Of a stretch of DNA of 56,469 nucleotides, positions 35,478-44,094 are shown piece after piece; within the stretch, counting starts at the first letter, position 1; every line of letters starts with the position of its first letter. The notes under the pieces were generated by a model. That model worked only from the letters and a program-made list of their open reading frames with translations, searched no databases and had not been told where the DNA came from. The stretch comes from Ruegeria denitrificans (GTDB taxonomy: Bacteria; Pseudomonadota; Alphaproteobacteria; Rhodobacterales; Rhodobacteraceae), in the NCBI RefSeq assembly GCF_001458295.1, contig NZ_CYUD01000020.1, forward strand, positions 1-56,469, in the 5' to 3' direction. Made by a program: the position numbers and the translations under genes.

Positions 35478-36467
35478 ATGTCAAAACACTGGTTGATCAG
35501 AGCAGCCTTTGGATCCGCTTGTCTGGTAATCGCCAGCACACAAGCCTTCGCTGCCCCCTTGAAGTCTTGGAACGACGGTGCGACGAAATCTGAGATAATC
35601 GACTTTGTTACGACTGTATCGGATGAGACGTCCGATAAGTTTGTGCCTTCGGAAGACCGCATCGCAGTGTTTGACAATGACGGCACTCTTTGGGTTGAAA
35701 AGCCGCTTTACACTCACGCATACGCAATTTTTTCCGAAATGAAGCGTCAAATAGAAGCCGATCAAACCTTGTTGACACGGGAGCCATGGAAATCCGTCGC
35801 GAACAAGGATTTTGGATACTTCGAACAGCTATACGCAACTTCAGAATACGAGACGCTCGCAAGCCAGCTATTTGCTGCTCCGTTTGGTGGAATGACATCG
35901 GATGATTATGCGAAATGGGCTCGGGATTTTGCCGATAGTTTCAAGCACCCCGAGCTAGGTGTTGGAATAGATGAGTTGACCTACCAGCCGATGGTTGAAC
36001 TGATAGACTTTTTGAAAGCCAACGATTTCACAGTTTACATATTCACCGCAGACGAGGGTGCCTTCCTGAGGGTTCTTGCCCAAGACCTCTACGACATACC
36101 ACCCGAACGCGTTTTCGGGACCACCGTCCGTGAGGAGTTCGTGATCGAAAACGACGAGCCGCTGCTCGTACGAACCTATCGGGTGGATCACTTAAACAAT
36201 TGGGATGGTAAACCCCGCCTTATCCAGAAAGTTATCGGTCGCACACCCATATTGGCAGCAGGAAATTCAAACGGTGATCAGCAGATGCTGCAAAACACTG
36301 CGCTGAGAGGGGGGATGTCTATCCTCGTGCATCACACCGACGCAGAACGAGAGTTCGCTTATGACAAGCACACTGAAAAAGTCATGCCGCTAGCGGACAA
36401 GGAAGATTGGATCGTGGTGGATATGGCAAAGGATTGGAACAAAGTCTTGGCGGAAGCATCAGATTGA
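35478..36467 (+). CDS. Periplasmic HAD-superfamily phosphatase-like protein
   Basis: The 329-aa protein has a signal peptide (GSACLVIASTQAFAAP, cleavage near residue 26) and HAD motifs: AVFDNDGTLW (Asp66-x-Asp68), YIFTADEG as motif II and AAGNSNGDQQML as motif IV. The exported HAD group with this FDNDGTLW motif is often annotated as haloacid-dehalogenase-like hydrolase of unknown substrate. The ATG at 35478 follows AAAGGGA; an in-frame ATG-equivalent 21 nt upstream is less likely. It follows the sulfatase by 131 bp, suggesting linked ester hydrolysis in the periplasm. Confidence 0.85.
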   Translation: MSKHWLIRAAFGSACLVIASTQAFAAPLKSWNDGATKSEIIDFVTTVSDETSDKFVPSEDRIAVFDNDGTLWVEKPLYTHAYAIFSEMKRQIEADQTLLTREPWKSVANKDFGYFEQLYATSEYETLASQLFAAPFGGMTSDDYAKWARDFADSFKHPELGVGIDELTYQPMVELIDFLKANDFTVYIFTADEGAFLRVLAQDLYDIPPERVFGTTVREEFVIENDEPLLVRTYRVDHLNNWDGKPRLIQKVIGRTPILAAGNSNGDQQMLQNTALRGGMSILVHHTDAEREFAYDKHTEKVMPLADKEDWIVVDMAKDWNKVLAEASD

Positions 36468-36592
36468 CCCCGCCAACTGGGCCCGGCGCACTTAAGTCAG
36501 GCTATGCGTGATGTAAAACCGTTAACAACCGGCCCCGAAAGTCATTTCAGATTGTGGTTCTTGATGCAGGCTAACGTCCAAGGGAGTTTACC

Positions 36593-37315
36593 TTGATACA
36601 ACTTGAAAATCTTAAAGATTCAAATCAACTGGAAGTCACATTGAGCGGCAAAGTTATTGCTCATGATTATGAAACCGTCCTGACGCCAGGGATTGTCGAA
36701 GCCCTCTGCGAGCATGACTACATTCGTTTGCTTGTCGGATGCGAGGATGATCTCTCCTACGACTTTGGAGGCGCTTGGTCTGACTTGAAGCTCGGCCTGA
36801 GCCACTGGCACGGATTTGACCGAGTGGCGGTTGTAACGCAGCTCGGCTGGGTTCGTGCAACGGTTAGCGTGATAGCTCCATTTACACCATGCCCTGTCAG
36901 GATTTTCGATCCATCTAAACAAGAAGATGCACGCAGATGGCTGCGAGAATCGTTGGGTTCGATACACATTCAGGAACTCAGTCCCGGAGTACTGCATATA
37001 GGTTTGATGGGTAAGCTTGATCCTGAAATTTACAGAAACAAGGATGAGGACATCAATTCTCATTTGAAAGACTTAGACCATTTCAACCTGTTATTGGATT
37101 TGCGTGAGTTTCAGGGCTGGGAAGGTCTTTCGTCGGTTTCTGCCCACTTAAGCTTGATCAGGGAACACTCTGCTAAGCTCCGAAAAGTCTCAATCGTGGG
37201 AAATAGTTCTTGGCAAAAGATGGCGGAACGCTTCGGTAAACGGATTGGTGGCGTTGATTCCCAGTTTTTCGATGGTGACCATTTCGATGACGCAGTCGAG
37301 TGGGTTAAGGAGTAG
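36593..37315 (+). CDS. Tandem SpoIIAA-like (STAS-type) domain protein
   Basis: The 240-aa cytoplasmic protein looks like two copies of the SpoIIAA-like (DUF3478) domain. Copy one, about residues 8-115, runs [20 protein letters not shown] to [13 protein letters not shown]; copy two, about 127-239, runs [20 protein letters not shown] to [13 protein letters not shown]. Each has the central helix-strand pattern ([12 protein letters not shown] and [12 protein letters not shown]) and ends in an acidic-tipped aromatic helix. Single-domain relatives are common and of unknown role, sometimes linked to membrane or lipid binding. The stop is 5 bp before the next start. Confidence 0.78.
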   Translation: MIQLENLKDSNQLEVTLSGKVIAHDYETVLTPGIVEALCEHDYIRLLVGCEDDLSYDFGGAWSDLKLGLSHWHGFDRVAVVTQLGWVRATVSVIAPFTPCPVRIFDPSKQEDARRWLRESLGSIHIQELSPGVLHIGLMGKLDPEIYRNKDEDINSHLKDLDHFNLLLDLREFQGWEGLSSVSAHLSLIREHSAKLRKVSIVGNSSWQKMAERFGKRIGGVDSQFFDGDHFDDAVEWVKE

Positions 37316-37319
37316 CAAA

Positions 37320-38165
37320 TTGCAGACCAATCTGAAGGCTTCAGGTACAAGTGTAACTTCGACCCGGAATTTCCTTGCCAGGTTCTTCTTTAGCCTTTTC
37401 GTCTTTCTGGGAGTATCTACGGCAACAGGCAATCCTGTGGTTGCACAGGAGAACGACGCGGCCTCAGCAGCAGCTCAGGCGAATAATCCGCTGGCAAATT
37501 TCAAAGCGGTCAACGTTCAGAACTATTATATCGGCGATATTTCCGGAACGGACCAAACTGGCAATCAGTTTTGGCTCAGGTATGCGCAACCTTTGAGCTT
37601 GGGGAACACAAATTGGGTTCTAAGGGCCTCTTTGCCTTTAAATTCATTCCCGGCACAAAGTGGGAAAACGACGGGCGTTGGTGACCTCAACGTTTTTGCC
37701 GCTTACCTTATAGATATTGGAAATCCGGCTGTTAGCTTTGGTGTTGGTCCTCAATTAACCGCGCCAACAGGCTCGACGGATGGGTCTGGATCTAAAAAAT
37801 GGTCAGCCGGTATCGCGAACGTATTGTTCAACGCGTCGTCACCGATATTCCAATACGGTTACCTTCTGACTTGGCAAGCCAGTTTTGCCGGAGACAGTGA
37901 TGCAAAGGATGTAAATATCGGAGCTTTTCAACCTTTTCTGTTCTACCAACTCGGTGGAGGGACATACCTAAGGTCAGCGCCAATAATGACCTACGACTTT
38001 GAATCGGACAGCTATAATGTGCCAATCGGCTTGGGTATCGGGAAAGTATTCAAAAAGAAGGACATCACCTACAACGTCTTTGTCGAGCCGCAGTACTCAG
38101 TTGCGAGCAAAGGGCCAGGGCAGGCAAAATGGCAGATCTTTGCTGGCTTCAATACTCAATTTTGA
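37320..38165 (+). CDS. Outer-membrane beta-barrel-like protein, TTG start
   Basis: The protein of about 281 aa has an N-terminal hydrophobic signal ([19 protein letters not shown], cleavage near VVAQ) and then alternating amphipathic strands ending with IFAGFNTQF, a terminal Phe typical of BAM-inserted barrels. It resembles proteins annotated neuromedin U-like or as outer-membrane transporters. I chose the TTG at 37320 because AAGGAG lies 7 nt upstream and any ATG start lies inside the SpoIIAA-like gene. It may allow passage of the sulfatase or phosphatase substrate. Confidence 0.7.
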   Translation: MQTNLKASGTSVTSTRNFLARFFFSLFVFLGVSTATGNPVVAQENDAASAAAQANNPLANFKAVNVQNYYIGDISGTDQTGNQFWLRYAQPLSLGNTNWVLRASLPLNSFPAQSGKTTGVGDLNVFAAYLIDIGNPAVSFGVGPQLTAPTGSTDGSGSKKWSAGIANVLFNASSPIFQYGYLLTWQASFAGDSDAKDVNIGAFQPFLFYQLGGGTYLRSAPIMTYDFESDSYNVPIGLGIGKVFKKKDITYNVFVEPQYSVASKGPGQAKWQIFAGFNTQF

Positions 38166-38292
38166 AGGTAATGCCTTTTTCCAACTACCTCCATGTCGGC
38201 CGCTCTCGCGTTGTGAGGTCTTTCGCTGCACCAAAATCCAATGCCTGTTAGTTGGTGTCAATTTTCCATCGTCTCAATCGGAGCAAAAAGAA

Positions 38293-38318
38293 AAAGAGGC
38301 TGAACTCTCAGCCTCTTT
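38293..38318 (-). terminator. Inward-acting terminator inside the right end
   Basis: A perfect 11-bp stem (AAAGAGGCTGA / TCAGCCTCTTT) with loop ACTC abuts the right inverted repeat. On the minus strand it is followed by a long T tract (CTTTTTCTTTTTGC), so it would best stop transcription entering from the right flank; on the plus strand a short TTT allows weaker termination of the cargo genes. Confidence 0.85.
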
Positions 38319-38341
38319 CAACATTTACCTATAGGGCCTTG
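38318..38341 (-). repeat. Right terminal inverted repeat of the transposon
   Basis: Read on the minus strand, it begins CAAGGCC and ends CTATAGGTAAATGTTGA, matching the left repeat at 22 of 24 positions. Confidence 0.92.
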
Positions 38342-38350
38342 CGCGACGGC
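38342..38350 (+). repeat. 9-bp target-site duplication, right copy
   Basis: CGCGACGGC follows the right inverted repeat directly and equals 31239-31247. Confidence 0.9.
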
Positions 38351-38663
38351 TGCCACGTTCTTTTACGACGATCCCGCTACCGGCAGAATCGGACGCACGG
38401 AATTCATCGCTTTTGTCGAAGACTTCAAAGCGGCCGGGGCCGAGCTAGCCAATGGGAGCGTGCCATCGCCGTTCCTGCAATATTCCGATTTGACCATCTC
38501 GGATACAAATCCCGCAACCGCGTGGTGTTGGCGGCGTGTGACCGGCACCGATCTACAGGGATCTGCGCTTATTCGGTTTGATGACAGTGGCGTCCTTTCA
38601 GAACGCATCGCCTATTTCACCAAAGACCCGGTCGCCACGCCAATTCCGACTGTGGTGGAATAA
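38351..38663 (+). pseudogene. NTF2/SnoaL-like gene, 3-prime part, cut by transposon
   Basis: This frame continues the gene broken at 31247 and reads AATFFYDDPATGRIGRTEFI, then YSDLTISDTNPATAWCWRRV and GSALIRFDDSGVLSERIAYF before TAA. This is the body of a NTF2/SnoaL-like protein of about 130 residues in total, a fold used by isomerases, dehydratases and small-ligand-binding proteins. No further mutation is visible in either half, so transposon insertion is the only lesion and probably recent. Confidence 0.88.
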
Positions 38664-38687
38664 AAGGCGTAACGCGTTCTTTGGTCG

Positions 38688-39473
38688 GACTTTTCGTCCC
38701 AGAAGGTTGGATTCGAAGGGGAGTTTGGACTGCAATTCATAGCCGTCCTCAGTAATCAGTACTTGTTCTTCCAGTTTTACACCCTCGCAGCCTCCAGCCG
38801 CACCGACATAGCTTTCCGCGCAAATTGCCAGTCCCGGTTCAAGTGCGCCATCATAAGCCAGAGCTTGAACCTGTGGATAATAAATGCAGGGCCATTCGTC
38901 GGACATTCCGATACCATGGGCCAGACCGGCATATTGTTGATCCTGGAATTGTTCCGGATGCATGTGGCCCTTTTCCATAACTTTTCGGAAAGTGATGCCG
39001 GGCGTCATCAGCTCCAGATTGTGCTGAATTTCCTTATAGGCGCAGTAATAGAGCGTGCGCTGTTCGTCACTGGGTCGACCAGAGCCACAAAACAAGGTGC
39101 GCGAGACACCTGCGGAATATCCGAATGGGCCGATCATATCGATATCGGACACCACCTGTTCGTCCGAACGTATGATGCGGTCCGAGGCCTCTTGTAACCA
39201 AGGATTGTGTCGGCCGCCGGCTGCCAGCAAGCGCCCATCGATCCAGTCACCGCCAGCCTCGACAATTGCCTTCCACAGATGCGATCACAGTTCGATTTCG
39301 GTTATTCTGGGTCGCAGCGCTTCGCGTATTCGCCACATGCCGTCTTCGGCCACGGCGTAGTTCATACACAGAATTTCCTTTACGGATTTGATGGCGCGAT
39401 CTGGTTGACCCACCGGTCGATCACTCCGTCCATCACCAGCCCATCGCCCAATGGCTTGTCTTCGTATGTGCAC
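38688..39473 (-). pseudogene. M24 (DddP-like) protein remnant
   Basis: A minus-strand frame encodes the C-terminal two thirds of an M24-fold protein very like the DMSP lyase DddP group: MNYAVAEDGMWRIREALRP, then EAGGDWIDGRLLAAGGRHNP, GLAHGIGMSDEWPCIYYPQ and VKLEEQVLITEDGYE. It has an in-frame TGA at 39282-39284 where Trp is expected, lacks the N-terminal domain, and has Gly where DddP has a metal Asp (GYSAGVSRT versus a DISRT pattern). It could have been a DddP-like lyase, an ectoine hydrolase or a Xaa-Pro peptidase. Confidence 0.75.
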
Positions 39474-39634
39474 ATTCCGCCGGTGGCAAAGAACTCATCG
39501 GGAGTGTTGTAGGTGGCGAGGAACTGTCCATCCAGATCAAGTGTGATCAGGCCCTCGTCGTCGATGTCATCGGTTGCGCAGGCGTCAAGCCATTGCTCTG
39601 CCTTGTCTTCTTCTGCTGGGCTGTCCGCAAAGGT
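39390..39634 (-). pseudogene. Truncated Rieske ferredoxin remnant
   Basis: The minus strand reads DIDDEGLITLDLDGQFLATY, then EFFATGGMCTYEDKPLGDG and VMDGVID, matching the first half of a Rieske ferredoxin, where CTHE..L..G is the first cluster-ligand pair. Here His is Tyr, and the second CPxH pair is gone, with M24-like sequence fused in another frame. It probably served an oxygenase or the decayed desaturase next to it. Confidence 0.62.
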
Positions 39635-40535
39635 CTAACGGATTATGGTCGAGCGATCATCGCGTCCGAGTGAACGACGGATGGTGATCTTCAGAACCTC
39701 CCACTGGGTGCTGAGAAAGCCGGCATCCGGGTTGGGCTGTTGGCCAGCGATGGCCTCACTCAGGTCTGGCAACGCGGGGAAGGAAACGGTTGGGTAATGG
39801 TGATGCTCGATCTGGTTGTTCATGTTGAAGTACAGGAACTGAAAGAACCAGTTGGTCTGAAAGGATCGCGTGGATTGCAGGTTGTTGGGCTGATTTTAGG
39901 CTATTTCAACATGCTGCATCAGGATGAATGCGTTCATGATAGGTCCGTCCAGAACGCGGGGGATCACGAACAGCCAATGGGGTCACAGCCAGCCGAACCG
40001 AATACTGATGGCAACAAAACCGAGGTAAATCGAAACATAGATTTGCGTGTTGCGTTGCTTCCACGGCGGCTCGCTTTCGGGTGTGACGCGCTTTTTGTCC
40101 TCAGAGAGTTTCCTCAGGGAAAGAAGGACAAACATTCTTGCCTGATGCCAATACAGCCCCAGCCCAAGGATTTCTTCGGCCCAACCCAGAAATGTCAGCG
40201 GAATCGGGGCATAATGCATCTGATTGTCTTCACCTTCGATCCGCGTATGGGTGTGATGACTGGCATGGGAATAGCGGCGATGCAGCGGGTCTGAAAGGCT
40301 GTTTCATGAGCGCACTCGTGGGACAGCGCATAGGCAGAGACCGCAAAGAGTCCGGAATAAATCAGAAGGGCCGGGATCATCCGCCATGTTCCCATCGATA
40401 GCATCACCAGCGTGCCGGTTATGGCCAGCAGGCCAAGCCAGCAACCAAGATAAATCAACCCGGGCCGATCGCTGCGGCGCATCAGCGCTTTCTTGTACAG
40501 ACTGATGTTGGATGTCTTTGCGTTCGTGATCCTAC
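39635..40535 (-). pseudogene. Fatty-acid-desaturase-family remnant with frameshifts
   Basis: All three histidine boxes of membrane desaturases are recognisable but in different frames: SHECAHETAF after two hydrophobic helices, SHHTHTRIEGEDNQMHYAP in the next frame, and NNQIEHHHYPTVSFPALPDL in a third. At least two frameshifts separate them. The family includes acyl-lipid desaturases and small-molecule di-iron hydroxylases. A partner ferredoxin remnant lies directly downstream on the same strand. Confidence 0.75.
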
Positions 40536-40564
40536 CTAAACTCCAAAATCCCGAACCCGGTCGA

Positions 40565-41645
40565 TTATTGTAACCAGGCGTCTTTTTCGTTGATTTCTAT
40601 GATGGTGGACCTCTCTGCCTGCAGGGCAAATTCCAGCGCTTCGCGCAGTTCGTTGGCACTTTGCGGGCGGCGTCCATGGGCCCCGAAGGCTTCGGCGATC
40701 TTTTTGAATTCCGGGTAGTAGATTGTGCAGCCAATGGTGGGCTTGGACAGTTTCTGTTCGACCGCAGCGGCCAGTTCTTCATAGGTCATCTGAAACGACC
40801 CGTCGCCGGTAATGCAACCCACGGGCTTATCGCCCGCACCGACTTTCACGCCGATGGTGACGGGAACACCAAACCCCATGGCGGCGTAGCCATCGGAGAA
40901 GTGAAATAGGTTCGGATGTTTCATGGGATAGTGGTACAGGCCTGAATAGCAGACCTGTGAGGCGTTGGCGCTGATAATTGTGACTTCTGGTCAAACATCA
41001 TGAATGATCTGCTGCGCCTTTTTGTGGTTTGGAGATTCCATGCACAAGTCACTGCGGATTTTGGCATTTGTGTCGGCCACCAGTTCCGCAGCCAGTTGGT
41101 CGTGCTGCGGACCATTATGGTTTTCCAACGCTTTCAGAATAGCTTCGACCGCCAGCGTTGAATCGCTCAGCAAAGCAGCGGATGGTTTGGAATAATGCAT
41201 GATCTGCCCGGGATCGATATCAATGCGGATCAGCCTTCCGTAGATCGGGCAATCTTCGGTGAAATACCGGTTAGGCTAGGCGAATTCGGTGCCGATGGCC
41301 AGCACGGCATCCGCGTCGCGTAACAGCTCGCGCACCGGGTCGAAGGCCTGAGTAAAGCCCAAACACAAAGGGTGGTCTTCCGGGATTACACCCTTACCCG
41401 CGCGAGAGTTGATGACGGGTGCGTCCAACCGCTTGGCCAGGTCCAGTACCTGTTTCGAGGCAGGGATTGCACCGCCGCCCACCACGATCATGGTGAACGT
41501 GCTGTTCGTAGCTTTCCGGCGATCTTGTTCACTGCATTGGGGTCTGGCCCGGGTTTAGGGGCAGGGGCCAGGCCTCGATCCCGGAATTCGTCGGGCGCGC
41601 TATAGGCCGAGCCTTGTTCGTGCCGCGTGGTGACCTGACGGATGT
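40565..41645 (-). pseudogene. Thiamine-diphosphate enzyme remnant (acetolactate synthase-like)
   Basis: One minus-strand frame holds the central domain (MIVVGGGAIPASKQVLDLAK; LCLGFTQAFDPVRELLRDAD) and the TPP-binding C-terminal domain (FSDGYAAMGFGVPVTIGVKV; GCITGDGSFQMTYEELAAAV, the GDG motif). It has TAG at 41276-41278 and TGA at 40991-40993 in frame. Only a scrap of the N-terminal domain with the catalytic Glu (TTRHEQGSAYS) is left, so there is also an internal deletion. The substrate cannot be told; acetolactate, sulfopyruvate or oxalyl-type decarboxylases are all possible. Confidence 0.78.
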
Positions 41646-41649
41646 ATCA

Positions 41650-42068
41650 AGATCTCTCATGGCTGTTTCGTTCCTTCGACGACAAAGATACGGTCGACCA
41701 AAATTCGCATAGGTGATCACGTTTCTTAACCCATTCAATCAGCGCCTCTTTGCTGTCGACCCGACCAATCCAGTCGGGGAAGGCCTCGGCGGTCATACAG
41801 GGATCATAGGCAATCATTTTGCAAAAACGGGCCGCTGCCTTGCGAGCGGCTGCTAAACGATGCGGCAACAGCCCAACAGACCAAAGGTCATATCATGTGT
41901 GTGGTGCAGGAGGCCGGGTTCTCCGTCATTCCAGCGCTTTTCGCGGACGGAGCGGTCATAAACCATAAGATGCCGAACCAGCGACAACGCCATGGCGGCG
42001 GCATGAAACCCAACCTCTGACACCCAAGCATCGGGAAAATGCGCGATCCAGACACCATGTCGATTGGA
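41650..42068 (-). pseudogene. D-2-hydroxyacid dehydrogenase remnant
   Basis: Two frames on the minus strand together give part of a D-isomer-specific 2-hydroxyacid dehydrogenase: VWIAHFPDAWVSEVGFHAAA, then HDMTFGLLG (start of the NAD-binding Rossmann motif), a frameshift, and FCKMIAYDPCMTAEAFPDWI with CEFWSTVSL. The catalytic domain end is lost. It differs from the intact family member at 42998-44014 and so was a second enzyme. Confidence 0.65.
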
Positions 42069-42099
42069 CTCTGGCAAGGTTCTAAATCTTGAACAACCG

Positions 42100-42987
42100 T
42101 CAGCTTGCGACCGGATGATTGGCCAATCGCTCCAGCGCTTTGACCATGCCGGAATGGTCATCTTGCGCGCCGCCATTGGCGCTGCAGGAATTGAACAGCT
42201 CTTGTGCCGTAGCCGTGTTCGGCAGCGATACACCCAAAGCACGCGCAGATGCCAAGGCCAGATTGAGGTCCTTTTGATGCAACTCGATGCGAAAGCCGGG
42301 ATCCATCGTCCGCTTGATCATACGTTCCCCATGAACTTCGAGGATTTTGGATGAGGCAAACCCGCCCATCAGCGCCTCGCGCACGGTTGCCGGATCGCAC
42401 CCCGCCTTGGAGGCAAAGACAAGCGCCTCGGCCACGGCTTCGATGTTGAGGGCAACGATGATCTGATTGGCGATTTTGCAGGTCTGGCCCGCGCCGTTGT
42501 GTTCGCCGATCAGAGTGATGTTCTTGCCCATCAGCTCAAACAGAGGCTTGGCCCGGTCAAACGCTTCTTGTGGTCCACCGCACATGATGGTCAGGCTGGC
42601 AGCCTTGGCCCCCACTTCGCCGCCCGAAACTGGCGCATCCACATAAAGGCTGTCCTGTTCATTAACTGCCCGTGCCAAGGCTGCGGTTGCAATTGGGCTG
42701 ATCGACGACATGTCGATGATCAACGACCCCTTGTGCACGTTGATCAGGACACCGTTTTCCCCGGTGATCACACGTTCAACGTCCGGTGTGTCCGGGACCA
42801 TGATGATCACGGTATCGCAATGCGCGGCAACCTCGGCGGGTGTGTTCACCACCTCGACACTTTTGCCTGACAACGTTTGGGGTAAGGGGGAGCGGTTAAG
42901 ACAAGTAAAGATATTATGGCCCGCATCTGCCAGATGCCCTGCCATCGGCGCACCCATGACTCCCATTCCGATGAATCCGATATTCAT
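42100..42987 (-). CDS. GarR/3-hydroxyisobutyrate dehydrogenase-family reductase
   Basis: The 295-aa protein has the family start IGFIGMGVMGAPMAGHLADA (Rossmann and signature), the substrate-binding VSGGEVGAKAASLTIMCGG and the catalytic Lys in GQTCKIANQI. Relatives are 2-hydroxy-3-oxopropionate (tartronate semialdehyde) reductase and 3-hydroxyisobutyrate dehydrogenase. The ATG at 42987 follows GAGGAGCG and is preferred over one 33 nt upstream. It is third in the minus-strand operon Rieske - D-2-hydroxyacid dehydrogenase - this gene. Confidence 0.88.
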   Translation of the reverse strand: MNIGFIGMGVMGAPMAGHLADAGHNIFTCLNRSPLPQTLSGKSVEVVNTPAEVAAHCDTVIIMVPDTPDVERVITGENGVLINVHKGSLIIDMSSISPIATAALARAVNEQDSLYVDAPVSGGEVGAKAASLTIMCGGPQEAFDRAKPLFELMGKNITLIGEHNGAGQTCKIANQIIVALNIEAVAEALVFASKAGCDPATVREALMGGFASSKILEVHGERMIKRTMDPGFRIELHQKDLNLALASARALGVSLPNTATAQELFNSCSANGGAQDDHSGMVKALERLANHPVAS

Positions 42988-42997
42988 TATGCGCTCC

Positions 42998-44014
42998 TCA
43001 ATATCCAAGTTTGGGATCAATGGGATTCAGCAACGGCTTGCCGGCAAGGAAGAGTTCCATGTTCTGAAAGAACAACCCCAGGGTCAGGGGGATATAAGCG
43101 TCCCCGTCATCCGCCGACACGTGCGGCGTTATGATCAGGTTTTTCGTATCCCAAAGCCGCGAGTCTGCTGCGATGGGTTCGGGATCGAACACGTCAAGGA
43201 TAGCGCCGCCCAAACTGCCTGCGTCCAGCTTGTCGCAAAGCGCGTCATAGTCCATCACCGCCTCGCGGCCGATATTGATAATACCTGCCGTGGGCTTCAT
43301 CAGATCCAGCCTCCGACGGTCCAGCAAACCGCGCGTTTCCGGTGTGTCGGGCGTGGCGATCAGCAGGTAATCCGCCAGCGGCAGAACTTCGTCCAGTTGA
43401 GCTGTCGGTACGCAACGATCGCAACCCTCGACATCGCGGCCTGAGCGATTGACGCCAATGACATTGACCCCCAGAGGCTTGATCATCTTCGCGCCCGACC
43501 CGCCCAGAGATCCGGTGCCCAGAACAACCACAGTTTTCCCCGCAATGGGTGAGCAATAGAGCGATTCATAAAGCCCCTTGCGCTGATTGGTGACGATGGC
43601 GGGCATATGCGAATGCAGCATCAGGATCGCCATCAACCCAAACTCACCGGCTTTGGCCGCATGAACGCCTTTGTTGTTGGTCAGGGTGACGCTGTCAGGC
43701 AGCCAGTCCATAGGCAACATGTGCTCGACCCCGGCACCAATACAGTGAATCCATTTCAGGTTGGGCGCGACCTGCGTCAGATTTTCGGTTGGCATATTCC
43801 AGGTTAGCAGAACCTCGGCATCTGCCATTGAGTTTTGCCAATTGTCCGTATCCCAGTCGATGAACGGATCAAGCTTGCCGACCACGTCAGGGTGTTGCGT
43901 CTGAGCGGTGTCAAAGCGTTCGCGCGTAATTGTAAACACCTCTTCGCCTTCCGGCGTGTTCGGAAACGATCCTTCGGCCCAACGGTTGTTTTTGACGTGA
44001 ACTTTCACTGTCAT
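42998..44014 (-). CDS. D-isomer-specific 2-hydroxyacid dehydrogenase
   Basis: The 338-aa enzyme has the NAD-binding glycine motif VVLGTGSLGGSGAKMIKPLG, the Arg/Glu/His catalytic region (INIGREAVMDYDAL and IITPHVS) and a short variable N-terminal domain (HCIGAGVEHMLPMDWLPD). Relatives act on glyoxylate, hydroxypyruvate or phosphonate-type acids. I chose the ATG at 44014 because AAGGGACG precedes it and the preceding in-frame sequence overlaps the leader from the Rieske gene. It lies between the Rieske oxygenase and GarR-like genes and probably reduces or oxidises a side-chain product. Confidence 0.88.
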   Translation of the reverse strand: MTVKVHVKNNRWAEGSFPNTPEGEEVFTITRERFDTAQTQHPDVVGKLDPFIDWDTDNWQNSMADAEVLLTWNMPTENLTQVAPNLKWIHCIGAGVEHMLPMDWLPDSVTLTNNKGVHAAKAGEFGLMAILMLHSHMPAIVTNQRKGLYESLYCSPIAGKTVVVLGTGSLGGSGAKMIKPLGVNVIGVNRSGRDVEGCDRCVPTAQLDEVLPLADYLLIATPDTPETRGLLDRRRLDLMKPTAGIINIGREAVMDYDALCDKLDAGSLGGAILDVFDPEPIAADSRLWDTKNLIITPHVSADDGDAYIPLTLGLFFQNMELFLAGKPLLNPIDPKLGY

Positions 44015-44094
44015 GGTACGTCCCTTGTTCAGAGTTAGTAAAAAAACCTCTACGGCCCAAAGATCACCAGGCACGCGGAGGAAGCACGGGGAGT

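Larger units (their letters stand above)
31248..38341 (+). mobile_element. 7,094-bp transposon with passenger genes
   Basis: The element is bounded by 24-bp terminal inverted repeats (2 mismatches, identical 17-bp inner part CTATAGGTAAATGTTGA) and flanked by the perfect 9-bp direct repeat CGCGACGGC. It interrupts a NTF2-like gene whose halves rejoin in frame on its removal. It carries, all on the plus strand, a 604-codon transposase-like gene, a sulfatase, a HAD phosphatase, a tandem SpoIIAA-like protein and a barrel-like protein. Only one transposase-like gene and no flanking IS copies are present, so it is a unit transposon, not a composite one. The family is not identified; a 9-bp duplication and zinc-ribbon transposase recall IS1-like elements. 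Confidence 0.93.

Noticed and set aside
31248..38341. The insertion as a composite transposon or integron
   Set aside because: There are no IS copies at the ends, no integrase and no attC-like sites; one transposase-like gene within simple inverted repeats is enough.
40565..41645. TPP enzyme as glyoxylate carboligase, paired with the GarR-like reductase
   Set aside because: The pairing would make a neat glyoxylate pathway, but the remnant's C-terminal motifs do not specifically match Gcl and its catalytic part is mostly deleted.
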